From a virus, in IMG/VR virus record IMGVR_UViG_3300030103_004672, positions 1 through 64,000 of that record: a stretch of 64,000 nt of DNA. One strand, written 5' to 3'. Under the pieces are notes generated by a model. It had not been told where the DNA came from and made no database searches. It worked only from the letters and a program-made list of their open reading frames with translations. The position numbers and the translations under genes were made by a program. This document shows, piece after piece, positions 42,541-52,266 of the stretch (position 1 is the stretch's first letter; each line of letters begins with the position of its first letter).

Positions 42541-44197
42541 ATCACTGCAATTTAAGAACTTCGCAAGCTACGGTAACCGAATACAGAACATTGAATTTGA
42601 AAAGGGTAAAGGCGACCTTTACTTAGTTCTTGGTAACAATGGCGTAGGAAAAAGCACTCTTGCTAGAGTGATGACATATTTATGCTATGGAAGAGTTGAA
42701 GGTGTAAACCTCAGAGATCTTCCAAACAGAGTTAATAGTGGCCTGTGGGGAAAAATACATCTCGAAAGCAAAGGTAAGCACATAGAAATAGAAAGAGGAA
42801 TAGCACCTAGTATTTTCAATGTAAAAATAAATGGCGAAGAATACGATGTTGCAGGTAAAAGCAACATGCAGGATTTTCTGGAAACTGAGATGTATGAAAT
42901 CCCTTACCATGTATTTAAGAATGTAATCATATTGTCAGTTAATGATTTTAAATCATTCATTACGATGTCTCCGCATGATAAAAAGATGATCGTCGATAGA
43001 ATATTTGGATTTTCTGTGATAAACGATATGCGTGAGATTGTAAAACAAAAGCGCAGAGAGATTATTGATGAAATAAGAACGTTTGATGATGAAATAAGAA
43101 CGCTAGACGATTCTATTAGATCTGTGGCTAATCAGCTTGAAAAACTTGAAAAAGAAAATGAAGCTAAGAATAAAGCAGAAATAAAAATACTAAAGGAAAA
43201 GCTCATCAAACTTGGCGAGAGCAAGAAAAAGCTAGTAGAAGCAAATAATAAGATAAAGGATCAAATATCTAAAGTTGATAAAGAGCTTAAGGAAGAATCA
43301 TCTTTAGCATACGACATTAAGTCAAAAATACGAGGCATTCAAACTGGTCTTAAATTATATGAACAGAAGGCATGCCCTACATGTAGTGCACCTTTGGATT
43401 CCGATTTCCATACAAACCTAAAGCAAGATAAATTAGATCAGGCAGAAGACCTTAAAGAATCTTTTAAAGCTGCAAGCGAAAATGTAACTTCGCTAGAATC
43501 TAAGATGTCAAAGCTGAGGGAGCAGAATAGAGAGATTATATCACGAGCTAGTAACTTGGATGCATCAGTTAATCAATTAAAAGAGGAACTAGTAAAGTTA
43601 GCTAAGCGCGAATCAAATGACTCAGACCATTTAAAAACCCTAGTTAAGCAGTTTGGGGATAGGCTAAAATCTAAAAAAGATTCTAAGAATAAAATAGAGG
43701 GTGAAGACTATTATTTGACTATTTTGGAGAATATGATGGGCGACGATGGTATTAAGAATATGGCAATTAGATCAGTCTTGCCTTCTCTAAACAACAATGT
43801 AACTCTGATGGCAAAGGAAATGGGAATTCCATTTGGTATCAGGTTTGATGAAAAATTTAATTGCACTCTACATCATCTAGGAGAAGAAATAAGCCCAAAG
43901 ACTTTATCAACAGGTGAGAAAAAGAAGGTTGATTTCGTAGTGATCATGTCACTGATAAAAATGATAAAGATTAGATTCCCTAGCCTAAATATTTTATTCC
44001 TAGATGAAATCTTCTCAAGTATAGACGCTGATGGAGTTTACCATATCGTTAGCATTTTACACAATACCATACAGGAGATTGGTTTAAATACATTTGTAAT
44101 TAATCATACTGTACTACCTAGCGAATACTTTGATAAAAAATTAGAGATAAGTAAGGATGCAGGTTTTAGTGAGTTCAACATTGAAACAATAGGCTGA
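42530..44197 (+). CDS. 46: Recombination endonuclease subunit gp46 (Rad50/SMC-like)
   Basis: This ATPase partners gp47. The 555-residue protein (T4 gp46 560) has Walker A GNNGVGKST near residue 36, two coiled-coil arms separated by the zinc hook CPTCSAPL near residue 285, the ABC signature LSTGEKKKVDF and Walker B ILFLDEIFSSID. It is the last gene of the recombination block; a late-type promoter element overlaps its stop codon. Confidence 0.93.
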   Translation: MRIKSLQFKNFASYGNRIQNIEFEKGKGDLYLVLGNNGVGKSTLARVMTYLCYGRVEGVNLRDLPNRVNSGLWGKIHLESKGKHIEIERGIAPSIFNVKINGEEYDVAGKSNMQDFLETEMYEIPYHVFKNVIILSVNDFKSFITMSPHDKKMIVDRIFGFSVINDMREIVKQKRREIIDEIRTFDDEIRTLDDSIRSVANQLEKLEKENEAKNKAEIKILKEKLIKLGESKKKLVEANNKIKDQISKVDKELKEESSLAYDIKSKIRGIQTGLKLYEQKACPTCSAPLDSDFHTNLKQDKLDQAEDLKESFKAASENVTSLESKMSKLREQNREIISRASNLDASVNQLKEELVKLAKRESNDSDHLKTLVKQFGDRLKSKKDSKNKIEGEDYYLTILENMMGDDGIKNMAIRSVLPSLNNNVTLMAKEMGIPFGIRFDEKFNCTLHHLGEEISPKTLSTGEKKKVDFVVIMSLIKMIKIRFPSLNILFLDEIFSSIDADGVYHIVSILHNTIQEIGLNTFVINHTVLPSEYFDKKLEISKDAGFSEFNIETIG

Positions 44198-44205
44198 TAT
44201 ATAAT
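44195..44205 (+). promoter_or_regulatory. Late-type promoter element
   Basis: TGATATATAAT, a full match to the repeated element, overlaps the gp46 stop and lies 33 bases before the ATG of the gp15-like gene. It marks the switch from recombination genes to structural genes. Confidence 0.62.
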
Positions 44206-44237
44206 TCAGCGCAACTTTGTGCAAATTTTTAGTTAAT

Positions 44238-45440
44238 ATGTCAGCATACAATCAGGAATTTAATAAAGACAACGTAGTTCTTAGGTATATTATTGTTGCC
44301 TTGCTTGCTGAACTAAGAGAAAAGGTATTTTATTACAATCAGCTTGATGAGGACACTACTCAGAAAGTACAAGTTCCTTTTTATTATTCAGTTACAGGAA
44401 ACGAGAGGTTGTTGTTAGATGTTTTTAAGTTTGGAACTGCTGAAAACGACGAAGCGATAGGTGATTATGATGTTGTGCCAAGGGGAGTGATTCAACTAAC
44501 AGGAGTTTCTATTGATTCAGGCTCACTAACTAATAAGTTTACAAGAGCAAGTTTTGTTAGAAATATTGGTGGATATTTAAAAACTCTTATGTTGGATACA
44601 GCATACATTCCATTAGTAATGACATTTGATACAACTGTGGTTTGTTCGTCTAATCTTGAAATGCTTAAGGTTACAGAATCTTTGATGAGTAGAATGTATA
44701 AAACAACCAGATTTCAGGTTGATTTAGGCATGTTTAGAGTTGAAGCATCTGTTGGTTTACCTGAGGACTATTCACAAAATAAACTTTTTGAGTATGGCCT
44801 CTCTGATAAAAAGGAGTTTACTGTGACATTTGCACTAGAAGTTAAATCGTTCCTTCCTGTATTTGACGGAGGATTCTTAATGAAAGAAATAGATGTTTTA
44901 GCAGAAGAGGCGATTGATAAAGCTATAGCTGAACATGAAGCTGCTGTTCAAGCGGCACGAGGCACTGGGCTAGTTCCTGGTGTCGGGGCAGGTACTGTAG
45001 ATAACGGAACTCCAAATCCGTCACCTAGTAATATAGAATCTACACAGGCTAATGACGATGGCACCTACACAATAACATTTAAAGATGGAACAACAACTGT
45101 CACAGATGATTTGAGAACCGTTTCTCCTACTGCAACTGGAGACGGCGCATTTCCAGAAATACCACTAAGTATTGGCCAAGTTGGAGTTTTAAGAAATGGT
45201 ACAATAGAATTTATAGGTGGGTCTATGACGGAAATGCAATCGAGCGTTGAGCCTATTAAGAAATTTTCACCGCAGTCAACAGTATCTGGAGATTCAAATT
45301 CTGCATTTGTAGATCCTGATAGTATTAATGAGCCTAATTTCTCAAGCAACACGGTGACTACAAATCAGCCAGCGCCAGAGCAGAAAGATAGTAAAGTATA
45401 TAGAAATGCTTCAAATGAAGATAACAACAGTAATACATAA
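44238..45440 (+). CDS. Tail-sheath stabiliser/tail completion protein (gp15-like candidate)
   Basis: The ATG at 44238 is chosen over an upstream non-ATG start at 44217 because it follows the promoter-like element with normal spacing. The product has 400 residues. The first 220 resemble gp15-type proteins: an N-terminal helix, KVQVPFYYSVTGNERLL, GVIQLTGVSIDSG, then PLVMTFDTTVVCSSNLEMLK and VTESLMSRMYKTTRFQV. The last 170 residues are Ser/Thr/Pro/Asn-rich and probably flexible. T4 gp15 has 272 residues, so the tail is an extension. Confidence 0.5.
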   Translation: MSAYNQEFNKDNVVLRYIIVALLAELREKVFYYNQLDEDTTQKVQVPFYYSVTGNERLLLDVFKFGTAENDEAIGDYDVVPRGVIQLTGVSIDSGSLTNKFTRASFVRNIGGYLKTLMLDTAYIPLVMTFDTTVVCSSNLEMLKVTESLMSRMYKTTRFQVDLGMFRVEASVGLPEDYSQNKLFEYGLSDKKEFTVTFALEVKSFLPVFDGGFLMKEIDVLAEEAIDKAIAEHEAAVQAARGTGLVPGVGAGTVDNGTPNPSPSNIESTQANDDGTYTITFKDGTTTVTDDLRTVSPTATGDGAFPEIPLSIGQVGVLRNGTIEFIGGSMTEMQSSVEPIKKFSPQSTVSGDSNSAFVDPDSINEPNFSSNTVTTNQPAPEQKDSKVYRNASNEDNNSNT

Positions 45441-45471
45441 TACATTTTTTATGATGTTACTTTTTTATTGA

Positions 45472-45482
45472 TGATATATAAA
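45472..45482 (+). promoter_or_regulatory. Late-type promoter element
   Basis: TGATATATAAA, a full match to the repeated element, lies 17 bases before the ATG at 45499 in a short AT-rich gap. Confidence 0.6.
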
Positions 45483-45498
45483 ACAAATTAGATTATAG

Positions 45499-47346
45499 AT
45501 GTCGAAGATTAACGAAGGACAGACCCAAGTTTATATGAATGGGATGGTAACACCACAAGTTGGTGTTGATACAAGTGCAGCTTATCTCAATACGCCTCCA
45601 CAGCAATTGATGGATTTAGCTTACGAATTTTTTAAAAGCGGTAAATCAGAATCACAAGTTCTTGCAATTTTAGTAGGAATGGGTACTCCACAACAGTTAG
45701 CATACTCGGCAATTCAACATTATAAAATGGAAACAATGCAAAATAACCCAACAGTAGCAGAAAATACTAATCAAAAAAATAATTCAACGATGAACTTCAC
45801 ACTTACTGGTCTATATGAAATGGTAGTTAAAACCTTAGATAGCTTAAAAGAAATGTCTAGCGACAACTCTAGAGTTTCCTTTTCAGTTAAAGCCGCAACA
45901 GAAATATTGGAAAATGTAACAAGACAATTCCCAGTTAAATTCAATTCTCTTGGAGTAGATGGCCTTACAGAGGAAGTTGAGGCTACAGTGAATCCTTCAC
46001 TTAAATTTATGATAGCCAAAAATATACACAATCAGATTTCAGCATATAATTGGATCGATCCAGTGTTAGAATTAAAAGGTTTTATCGAAGAATGCTATAA
46101 CGAAAGAAAGTGGGCATTTAGAATTGCAGAGTCTGTATCTAACATGACCAGAAAAGACGGAATGTATGCTAAGCTAGGAGAAGAAATGGGTGCATTATTA
46201 AATGAATCAGAGCAAGTTATCTTTTCAAAGATGCCATTGATATCTTATTCAAACCCTTGGTCTCCAGAAGCTAAGAAATTAGTTGCTGAAATGAAGGAAG
46301 CTAAGAAAGAAAGCACTCCACAATCTGGAGCAACACCATACCGACTATTTACGCCAATGATTACCGAAGGCGAGTCTATGATATTCAGACTGCACGGAAA
46401 GGATTACAAGATGACTGATGGTTCTATCGAAGAAACAAAGGTTACAGATAACAGATACAACGTCATTGCAATGACTTTAGCTGAGGCTAATCATTCCGGA
46501 GACTCAATTGTATTCTTCGGTGATAATGGAAAATCATTAGAATTTAATATTAATGAAGGGACTATCATGTTAGGAAATATGGATATTTCTAACCATAGCT
46601 CGATTGAAATTCAAGAAGCACTTATTGCTACTAAATTCTATGGATTTAGAGATCAGTGGAAGATCAACAACCTTTGCACATTATTTGAAAATATAGGAAT
46701 GGTAACTGAAATGGATAACTTCCTTAATTTAACATCAGAGCAATTTCTACATGTATACTTAACTATGTTGAGCCTCCCTTTGAAAGAGGGTGTTTATGTA
46801 AATAAAGTAAATCACTCAATGGGCCTCAATGAAATGAAGTTTTTTGAGTCTGCAACTGATGCATTAAATGAAGCAAAGGATTTTATTGGATACGATGCTA
46901 CCACATATCTTTCTGAGAAGCTACAAAAAGAGAATAACGAGAAAGCTATTGTTGAAGCTAAAAGATCTAAGATCAACGAAGAAATCGATTTTCTAGAAGA
47001 AAAAAGAAAGGAGATCGAAGATGCTATGTCCAGAATTGGAGAAGACGAGTCTTTAAAAGAAGCCTTAGAGTTAATCAGCACTGAAATTGCTAAAAAGGAA
47101 AAAGAACTTTCAGGAACTTATACAACTGAGAAGATCAAAAACATTAATCAATATCTAAATGATGGTTATGTCGAGGCTACTGTTGCCAAGAATATACCAG
47201 GTTTAAGAAAAGGCGAGGCAATTTTAGTAAATGCAGAAGAATATTCTAGCCTTGGCGATGAAGATTTGATTGATACAATTATCGTTAAAAGCGGAAACAC
47301 TAAAATGGTAAAAAGAGGTGATTTAGAGATTAGTCTATCTAAGTAA
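45499..47346 (+). CDS. Putative head-associated structural protein (615 aa)
   Basis: This 615-residue protein is not recognised. It is mainly helical and acidic, with a compact middle domain (SMIFRLHGKDYKM, SIVFFGDNGKSLEFNINEG), a long coiled coil near residues 470-540 (INEEIDFLEEKRKEIEDAMS), and a small C-terminal domain (VAKNIPGLRKGEAILVNAEEY). It is expressed behind its own late-type promoter element and followed by a weak terminator, between neck-like and head genes. It may be an internal head or scaffold-associated protein; that is inferred from position. Confidence 0.5.
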   Translation: MSKINEGQTQVYMNGMVTPQVGVDTSAAYLNTPPQQLMDLAYEFFKSGKSESQVLAILVGMGTPQQLAYSAIQHYKMETMQNNPTVAENTNQKNNSTMNFTLTGLYEMVVKTLDSLKEMSSDNSRVSFSVKAATEILENVTRQFPVKFNSLGVDGLTEEVEATVNPSLKFMIAKNIHNQISAYNWIDPVLELKGFIEECYNERKWAFRIAESVSNMTRKDGMYAKLGEEMGALLNESEQVIFSKMPLISYSNPWSPEAKKLVAEMKEAKKESTPQSGATPYRLFTPMITEGESMIFRLHGKDYKMTDGSIEETKVTDNRYNVIAMTLAEANHSGDSIVFFGDNGKSLEFNINEGTIMLGNMDISNHSSIEIQEALIATKFYGFRDQWKINNLCTLFENIGMVTEMDNFLNLTSEQFLHVYLTMLSLPLKEGVYVNKVNHSMGLNEMKFFESATDALNEAKDFIGYDATTYLSEKLQKENNEKAIVEAKRSKINEEIDFLEEKRKEIEDAMSRIGEDESLKEALELISTEIAKKEKELSGTYTTEKIKNINQYLNDGYVEATVAKNIPGLRKGEAILVNAEEYSSLGDEDLIDTIIVKSGNTKMVKRGDLEISLSK

Positions 47347-47357
47347 GTATATTGTTT

Positions 47358-47380
47358 GCCAATAAACCATTGGCTTTTAT
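47358..47380 (+). terminator. Probable intrinsic terminator
   Basis: GCCAAT (47358-47363) and ATTGGC (47369-47374) form a 6-base-pair stem with a 5-base loop, followed by TTTTATTT. It lies 12 bases after the 615-residue gene and before gp55, where a terminator is expected, though the stem is short. Confidence 0.5.
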
Positions 47381-47404
47381 TTCATATAATAATAAATAAG
47401 CAAT

Positions 47405-47770
47405 ATGCCTAGAAAAAGAAAATATCTAAATAATAGAGACCTCTTAGAAGAGATCAAAAAATCAAGAGAGCAGGACGAGCTCACCCCTAAGGCATTAAAA
47501 ATGCTTATGATGTTAGCTGAGAGATCTTCTAACCGATTACAATATAGAGATCCAGACGATAAGCAAGATTGTATAGCTTATGCTTACATGGATTTATACA
47601 GATACTGGAGAAACTTTGATCCTGCTAGAAGTAGTAATGCATTCGCATATTTTACAGAAGTAGCAAAGAGAGGATTTGCTAAAGGCTGGAATGCTTTGCA
47701 TCCTAAAAAATACCATGGCACGGTTTCAATAAATGGAAGCGCAGATTCCGACGGGATTTACACTATTTAA
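47405..47770 (+). CDS. 55: Late sigma factor gp55
   Basis: gp55 directs host RNA polymerase to late promoters. The 121-residue protein matches the T4 gp55 core: LTPKALKMLMMLAERSSNR, RDPDDKQDCIAYAYMDLYRY, then NFDPARSSNAFAYFTEVAKRGF (T4: FNPAKSKNPFAYFTQI). This corresponds to sigma region 2. It is shorter than T4 gp55 (185), lacking most of the C-terminal part; the last residues (DSDGIYTI) may be the clamp-binding end. Its stop overlaps the next ATG. Confidence 0.85.
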   Translation: MPRKRKYLNNRDLLEEIKKSREQDELTPKALKMLMMLAERSSNRLQYRDPDDKQDCIAYAYMDLYRYWRNFDPARSSNAFAYFTEVAKRGFAKGWNALHPKKYHGTVSINGSADSDGIYTI

Positions 47771-48246
47771 TGAGCATCAAAAAAGTAAAACCTACTGTAA
47801 AGTCCGGTTTTAAACAAGGATATTACAAACCTGTTAACATTGAAAAATATGTTGGTGCATTTCCAATAATTTACAGAAGCAGCTGGGAAAGAAAGTTTTG
47901 CCACTGGTGTGATCATAATGAAGATGTTATATCTTGGATGTCCGAGCCCTTTTCAATTAAATATTTTAATCTACTAGATAAACGATTTCATAACTATTTT
48001 CCAGACTTTTTTATAACAATGAAAAATGGTGACGAACAAACAAATTATGTAGTTGAAATAAAGCCAAAGTCGCAGTTGGTAAAACCAAAACCTCCATCGC
48101 GTAAATCAAAAAAGGCAGTTGAAAACTATAAATATAGTTACGAAATGTACGTTAAAAATCTTTGCAAGACAGATGCATTGAATAAAGAGGCACAACGTAG
48201 AAATTATAAGGTCATGCTGTTAACAGAAGATTCAAAGATATTTTAA
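47770..48246 (+). CDS. 4: Head completion protein gp4 (PD-(D/E)XK nuclease-like)
   Basis: gp4 (also gp50/gp65) completes filled heads before tail joining. The 158-residue protein has the family blocks QGYYKPVNIEKYVG, YRSSWERKFCHWCD, the metal-site Asp in NYFPDFFI, and VVEIKPKSQL (E-x-K), a restriction-nuclease-like core. T4 gp4 has 150 residues. It ends in DSKIF. It is directly upstream of a structural gene and the portal, as expected for a head operon. Confidence 0.85.
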   Translation: MSIKKVKPTVKSGFKQGYYKPVNIEKYVGAFPIIYRSSWERKFCHWCDHNEDVISWMSEPFSIKYFNLLDKRFHNYFPDFFITMKNGDEQTNYVVEIKPKSQLVKPKPPSRKSKKAVENYKYSYEMYVKNLCKTDALNKEAQRRNYKVMLLTEDSKIF

Positions 48247-48833
48247 TGGCACAACTAGATGGAACATTTAGGCTTGAACTAGATTATGCGCTTAGTTCAA
48301 ATGGTGGTGCGAAAAAAGCATCAAAATTTTCACAAGAAGAAATAGAATTACTAAAAGCAAGTAGTAGAGGATTCTTAGAGCCTGGGAAAATGTATGCATT
48401 TGAATATGATACAGACTTAGAACCGGAATACGACGAATATCCAATAGTTATCGGTTTAGGTTATTATAAACAAAAAAATACAGACAATCAGCTTGGTATA
48501 AATTTACATTACATGCCATACGACGTGAGGCTACCATTTATAGAACTTATTATAAAGTCGATGCAATCACACATAGAACAAGAGCTAGATAAAAGTTTCG
48601 GTGATGGCGAAGCACAGAATCCATATCCGCAATTTACATGGGACAACGTAAAGAAGGCCTATGGATCAAAATACAATCTTTCATATTGTGTTCGACAGTA
48701 CAGAATGAAACAAATCGAGAATATTAAAGTATTAGGTTATGAAGATTGGTATTTAGGTACCTTAAATGACGAGGATAATTTTTCAGGAACTAATATGAGA
48801 ATGGTTCAAAACAATTATTACAAGAATATATAA
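48246..48833 (+). CDS. Putative head/neck-associated protein upstream of the portal
   Basis: The 195-residue protein contains GKMYAFEYDT, EYDEYPIVIGLGYYKQ and LGINLHYMPYDVRLPFIEL. This order (short barrel strand, Y-D-x-Y/F-P, L-G-x-N-x-H-Y) is common in a T4-like phage protein family that I recall only vaguely, possibly annotated as a DNA-end protector; I do not assign it. It lies between gp4 and the portal, so it probably acts in head filling or completion. Confidence 0.55.
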   Translation: MAQLDGTFRLELDYALSSNGGAKKASKFSQEEIELLKASSRGFLEPGKMYAFEYDTDLEPEYDEYPIVIGLGYYKQKNTDNQLGINLHYMPYDVRLPFIELIIKSMQSHIEQELDKSFGDGEAQNPYPQFTWDNVKKAYGSKYNLSYCVRQYRMKQIENIKVLGYEDWYLGTLNDEDNFSGTNMRMVQNNYYKNI

Positions 48834-48850
48834 AACAACTATAAGTAGAA

Positions 48851-50497
48851 ATGGCCGGCTTTACAAACAGAAAAGGACCCTTAACTAATACTAATCCCGT
48901 TAGAAAGTTACTCAAGGATTTATCAAATCTTGGGATGGCTTATGACGATATGATTTTGCGGAATTCAAGAGCTATTGGTTTTGCTGAAAATCAAATGGGC
49001 TATACGATGAATCCCATGGGATCTGATGCAGATGACATGTACGGTTTTTTTGCAGGTCTTTCCCTAACAGATACATCATTGAAGAAGAACATCAGTTTCT
49101 TCGATAAAAACTATGCTAAGAAAAGAGAACAGCTTAGAACATTCGCCGTTCAGGATGAAATAGAAGACATCTTAGATGTTATATGCGACGAGTGTATTGT
49201 ATTTGATGAGTCTAATTATATGGCTTATGCAGATTATCATGGTGAAATTTCTAAAGCTATCGAAGAGGAAATCTCTGACACATATAATAACATTTACAAT
49301 TATTTTGGTTTTAATGATGCTGTATCGCCTTGGAACTATTTTAGAAAATGGTTAGTTGATGGCTACCTTGCATTTGAAATAATCTACAATGACAGGCAGA
49401 CTGAGATTATTGGTTTTAAAGAACTAGATCCTGTGTCTCTATTACCGGTCGTTGATACAGAAACCGGTCAAAAGATGTGGATCCAGTATAAGGACCAGGG
49501 TCCTAAGGAGAGAAAGCTTTATGACACGCAAATTATTTACCTGTCTTATTCTTCTGTTAATTCTCCACAGAGAATATCTTATGTTGAAAGGCTGATTAGA
49601 GCATTTAATATGTTACGCATTATGGAGACCACAAGAATCATATGGTCTGTTACTAATGCTTCCTACAAAACACAATTTATAATACCAGTTGGTGGTAAAT
49701 CTAAGACGAGAGCAAAACAATCACTTGCACAACTCATGAATTCCTACAGAGAAGTTGTTGAATTTGATCATAACTCAGGTGAATTACAAACCAATGGTAA
49801 GCCAATGATGGCATTTAATAAAGAATATTGGTTACCAAGCAAGGACGGGGAAGTTCCAGAAATTTCTACAATAGGTGGAGATGGTCCTGATTTAGGGGAC
49901 ACGGAATCTCTTAAATACTTTTCTGATAAGCTGAAATTAGCATCAAAAATACCATTTTCTAGATTCGATAGAGAGGCTGCAAGTACCTACAGCATGGATG
50001 CAAGTGGTATGATGCGAGACGAGATTAAGTTCTCAAAGTTTGTTGATAGGTTAAGATCTATATGGCAAGAGGTTTTAATTAAACCACTGTATATTCAATT
50101 ATGTATGAATCACCCTGAATTGAATGACGATGTGGCGTTTAAGGCAGGTCTTGCACTCAAATTCGTTAAGGATAATGTATTTGAAGAAATGAAGGAAATG
50201 GAGCTTCAAAATAGAAGAATAGATTTCATTGGTAACATGAAAACACAATTGAGCGTAACTGATGAAAACATGAATGAAATTCCATATTTTGATCTAGGAT
50301 GGTTAATAAGTAAATATGGTGGATTCACTAGAGATGACCTGAAAGCAAATAGTCGAGCTAAGCGTAGAGAGGAGCTTGAAAAAGAAGGTTATAGAGAAGA
50401 AGACATCGAAAAGATTCTATTAGGAGCCGATAAATCTAAATTTAAGGCTACAAAAACCGAAGAAGATCCATTGGGTGGCTTAGGCGGCGGAATATAA
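48851..50497 (+). CDS. 20: Portal vertex protein gp20
   Basis: The dodecameric portal is the DNA entry channel and initiates prohead assembly. The 548-residue protein (T4 gp20 524) shows portal-family blocks: LRTFAVQDEIEDILDVICDE, NYFGFNDAVSPWNYFRKWLVDGYLAFEIIY, LSYSSVNSP, RIMETTRIIWSVTNA, and a C-terminal RRIDFIGNMKTQLS region with a helical tail. It is followed 47 bases later by the gp21 fusion, in T4 head-gene order. Confidence 0.9.
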   Translation: MAGFTNRKGPLTNTNPVRKLLKDLSNLGMAYDDMILRNSRAIGFAENQMGYTMNPMGSDADDMYGFFAGLSLTDTSLKKNISFFDKNYAKKREQLRTFAVQDEIEDILDVICDECIVFDESNYMAYADYHGEISKAIEEEISDTYNNIYNYFGFNDAVSPWNYFRKWLVDGYLAFEIIYNDRQTEIIGFKELDPVSLLPVVDTETGQKMWIQYKDQGPKERKLYDTQIIYLSYSSVNSPQRISYVERLIRAFNMLRIMETTRIIWSVTNASYKTQFIIPVGGKSKTRAKQSLAQLMNSYREVVEFDHNSGELQTNGKPMMAFNKEYWLPSKDGEVPEISTIGGDGPDLGDTESLKYFSDKLKLASKIPFSRFDREAASTYSMDASGMMRDEIKFSKFVDRLRSIWQEVLIKPLYIQLCMNHPELNDDVAFKAGLALKFVKDNVFEEMKEMELQNRRIDFIGNMKTQLSVTDENMNEIPYFDLGWLISKYGGFTRDDLKANSRAKRREELEKEGYREEDIEKILLGADKSKFKATKTEEDPLGGLGGGI

Positions 50498-50518
50498 TAT
50501 AAAAAATATAGTATCACT

Positions 50519-50530
50519 TTAATATATAAA
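50519..50530 (+). promoter_or_regulatory. Late-type promoter element (variant)
   Basis: TTAATATATAAA differs from the consensus at the first bases and lies 13 bases before the gp21 fusion ATG at 50544. It would drive the protease-scaffold gene. Confidence 0.5.
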
Positions 50531-50543
50531 AAAACCTTGACAG

Positions 50544-52214
50544 ATGTCTAAAAATTTATTAATCATAGAAAGATCGAGCACCGTACTCAATACGCAGAAG
50601 GAGACGGATGGTTCGGTAATACTCGAAGGAGTCTTTACACAAATAGGAGTAAAGAACAAGAATAACAGAATTTACGAAGAAGAGGAAGTTCTACCTCATA
50701 TTAATGAGCTAAAAGAGAAGGTTGCTAGTAAAAAATTATTAGGCGAACTTGATCATCCAAAGGATTTTGATATTAGCTTATCAAATGTATCTCACGTTAT
50801 CGAGGATCTAAGATATGATGAAAACAAAAAACAAGTTTTAGGTCGAATTAAATTATTGAACACATCTAAAGGTAAAGAAGCAAAGGCGCTAATAGAAGAC
50901 GGTATTCCATTACACATCTCTAGCAGGGCTGCTGGAACTGTAGGTGATGATGGTCGAGTAAAAATTAAAAAATTCTTTACATATGACTTAGTCGCTGATC
51001 CTGGTTTTGAAAACGCAGAATTAGCAAGAGTTAACGAATCATTTGGATTTGATGCAGATGACTCTTTATACATCTATGAAGTTAATGAACAGATAAATAA
51101 ACCAAATAAAAAATCAGAAGAAATGGCTCAAGAACAATATGTAACTGTTGAGGACTTTAACAAGTATACTGAATACTTAAAAAATGAAATTGAGAGAGTA
51201 AAAGAAACAGCTAACGATGATCAGTCTGCTACAATTCAAAAACTAGTTGAGTATTCTGAGCATATCGCTGAGAAAGTAAATCAGGTTACTGATTATGTTG
51301 AGTATGTAGCTGAAAATGTCGATAAGAGCATTTCATATACTGACTACTTAGCAGAAAATATGAACAATATTAAGGAATACACAGATTATTTAGCTGAACA
51401 GTTAGATACAGGTATTCAATATTCTGAGCATGTTGCTGAAAAGACAGATCAGTCTATCGAATATGCTAATTACCTAGGAGAAAGCTTAGAGAAAGGAATT
51501 GCATATAGCGAGTACATTGCTGAGAAACTCGATAAGAGCATTGCCTATTCTGAGTACTTGAAAGAGAATGTCGAAAAGAGCATTACTTATACTGAGTATG
51601 TTGCTGAAGAAGTAAACAACGAATACGGAAAGATTTTAGCTGAAAATGCTAAAGATACAGCTGATGGTAAAATTGTTGTAGAGTCTGACGATTCTTACAA
51701 AGCTAACATTAGTGAAAAACTAACAGCTCTTGTTGAGAAGGCTGAATCTAAGAGCAATCACAACTTGTTCTTCATGAATTTCTTAACTGAAAAGAAAAGA
51801 AATGAGTTCGGTGCATTAAACAATGAAAAGCAAGATAAGATTGTAGAGCAAATGAATTCAAACCGTTGCATGTCTACCATAGACGCTGAGAGAATTTGGG
51901 ATTCTTGCTTTGTTACTGAATCTAATAAATTAGATGTTGTAGATAGCATGCCAGAGAAATACCGCGCAAAATGGGAATCATTGAGTGAAGGTAAGAAAAA
52001 CCAGATTCTAGCCGAGTCACAGTTCAGAAGCTTAGATACTCAATATGCTATCGATAACTTCTGGGCAACTAGAGATCTTCGCGATACTAAAGTTGAGTTA
52101 GAAAAAATCAACGAATCTAAAGTTGCTGGTGAGGATGTAGAAAATCCATATGCAGTAAATGAAGATTTCAAGAATGACTTAGTTAACAGACTAAGATTCA
52201 ACTTAGGAAGATAA
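50544..52214 (+). CDS. 21: Prohead protease gp21 fused to a gp22-like scaffold
   Basis: Residues 1-175 are a prohead protease: LLGELDHPKD carries the catalytic His71, HISSRAAG the serine at 126/127, and ADPGFENAEL matches the family. From residue 194 the protein becomes a helical acidic scaffold: nine 14-residue repeats at 234-359, then a helical C-terminal part with protease-site-like FLTE and ILAE. In T4 protease (gp21) and scaffold (gp22) are separate genes; here one 556-residue frame carries both. An in-frame ATG at 51123 (MAQEQYVTVEDF) could make a scaffold-only product. It is followed by a strong terminator. Confidence 0.85.
   Translation: MSKNLLIIERSSTVLNTQKETDGSVILEGVFTQIGVKNKNNRIYEEEEVLPHINELKEKVASKKLLGELDHPKDFDISLSNVSHVIEDLRYDENKKQVLGRIKLLNTSKGKEAKALIEDGIPLHISSRAAGTVGDDGRVKIKKFFTYDLVADPGFENAELARVNESFGFDADDSLYIYEVNEQINKPNKKSEEMAQEQYVTVEDFNKYTEYLKNEIERVKETANDDQSATIQKLVEYSEHIAEKVNQVTDYVEYVAENVDKSISYTDYLAENMNNIKEYTDYLAEQLDTGIQYSEHVAEKTDQSIEYANYLGESLEKGIAYSEYIAEKLDKSIAYSEYLKENVEKSITYTEYVAEEVNNEYGKILAENAKDTADGKIVVESDDSYKANISEKLTALVEKAESKSNHNLFFMNFLTEKKRNEFGALNNEKQDKIVEQMNSNRCMSTIDAERIWDSCFVTESNKLDVVDSMPEKYRAKWESLSEGKKNQILAESQFRSLDTQYAIDNFWATRDLRDTKVELEKINESKVAGEDVENPYAVNEDFKNDLVNRLRFNLGR
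51243..51620 (+). repeat. Nine tandem 14-residue coding repeats in the scaffold part of gp21
   Basis: Nine in-frame 42-base units encode Y-(S/T)-(E/D)-(Y/H)-(V/I/L)-A-E-x-(V/L)-x-(K/N/Q)-(S/G)-I-type units (for example LVEYSEHIAEKVNQ and SIAYSEYLKENVEK). DNA copies are diverged but protein spacing is exact, with Tyr and Glu every 14 residues, as in a repeated coiled coil that might measure scaffold length. Confidence 0.8.
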
Positions 52215-52239
52215 TAGTTATTTAATCAATTATTTTTGT

Positions 52240-52266
52240 AGGGGCCAAGTTTTGGCCCCTTTTTTA
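52240..52266 (+). terminator. Strong intrinsic terminator after gp21
   Basis: AGGGGCCAA (52240-52248) pairs with TTGGCCCCT (52252-52260) in a 9-base-pair stem with a GTT loop, followed by a T-run to 52266. It separates the protease-scaffold transcript from the capsid gene. Confidence 0.9.
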
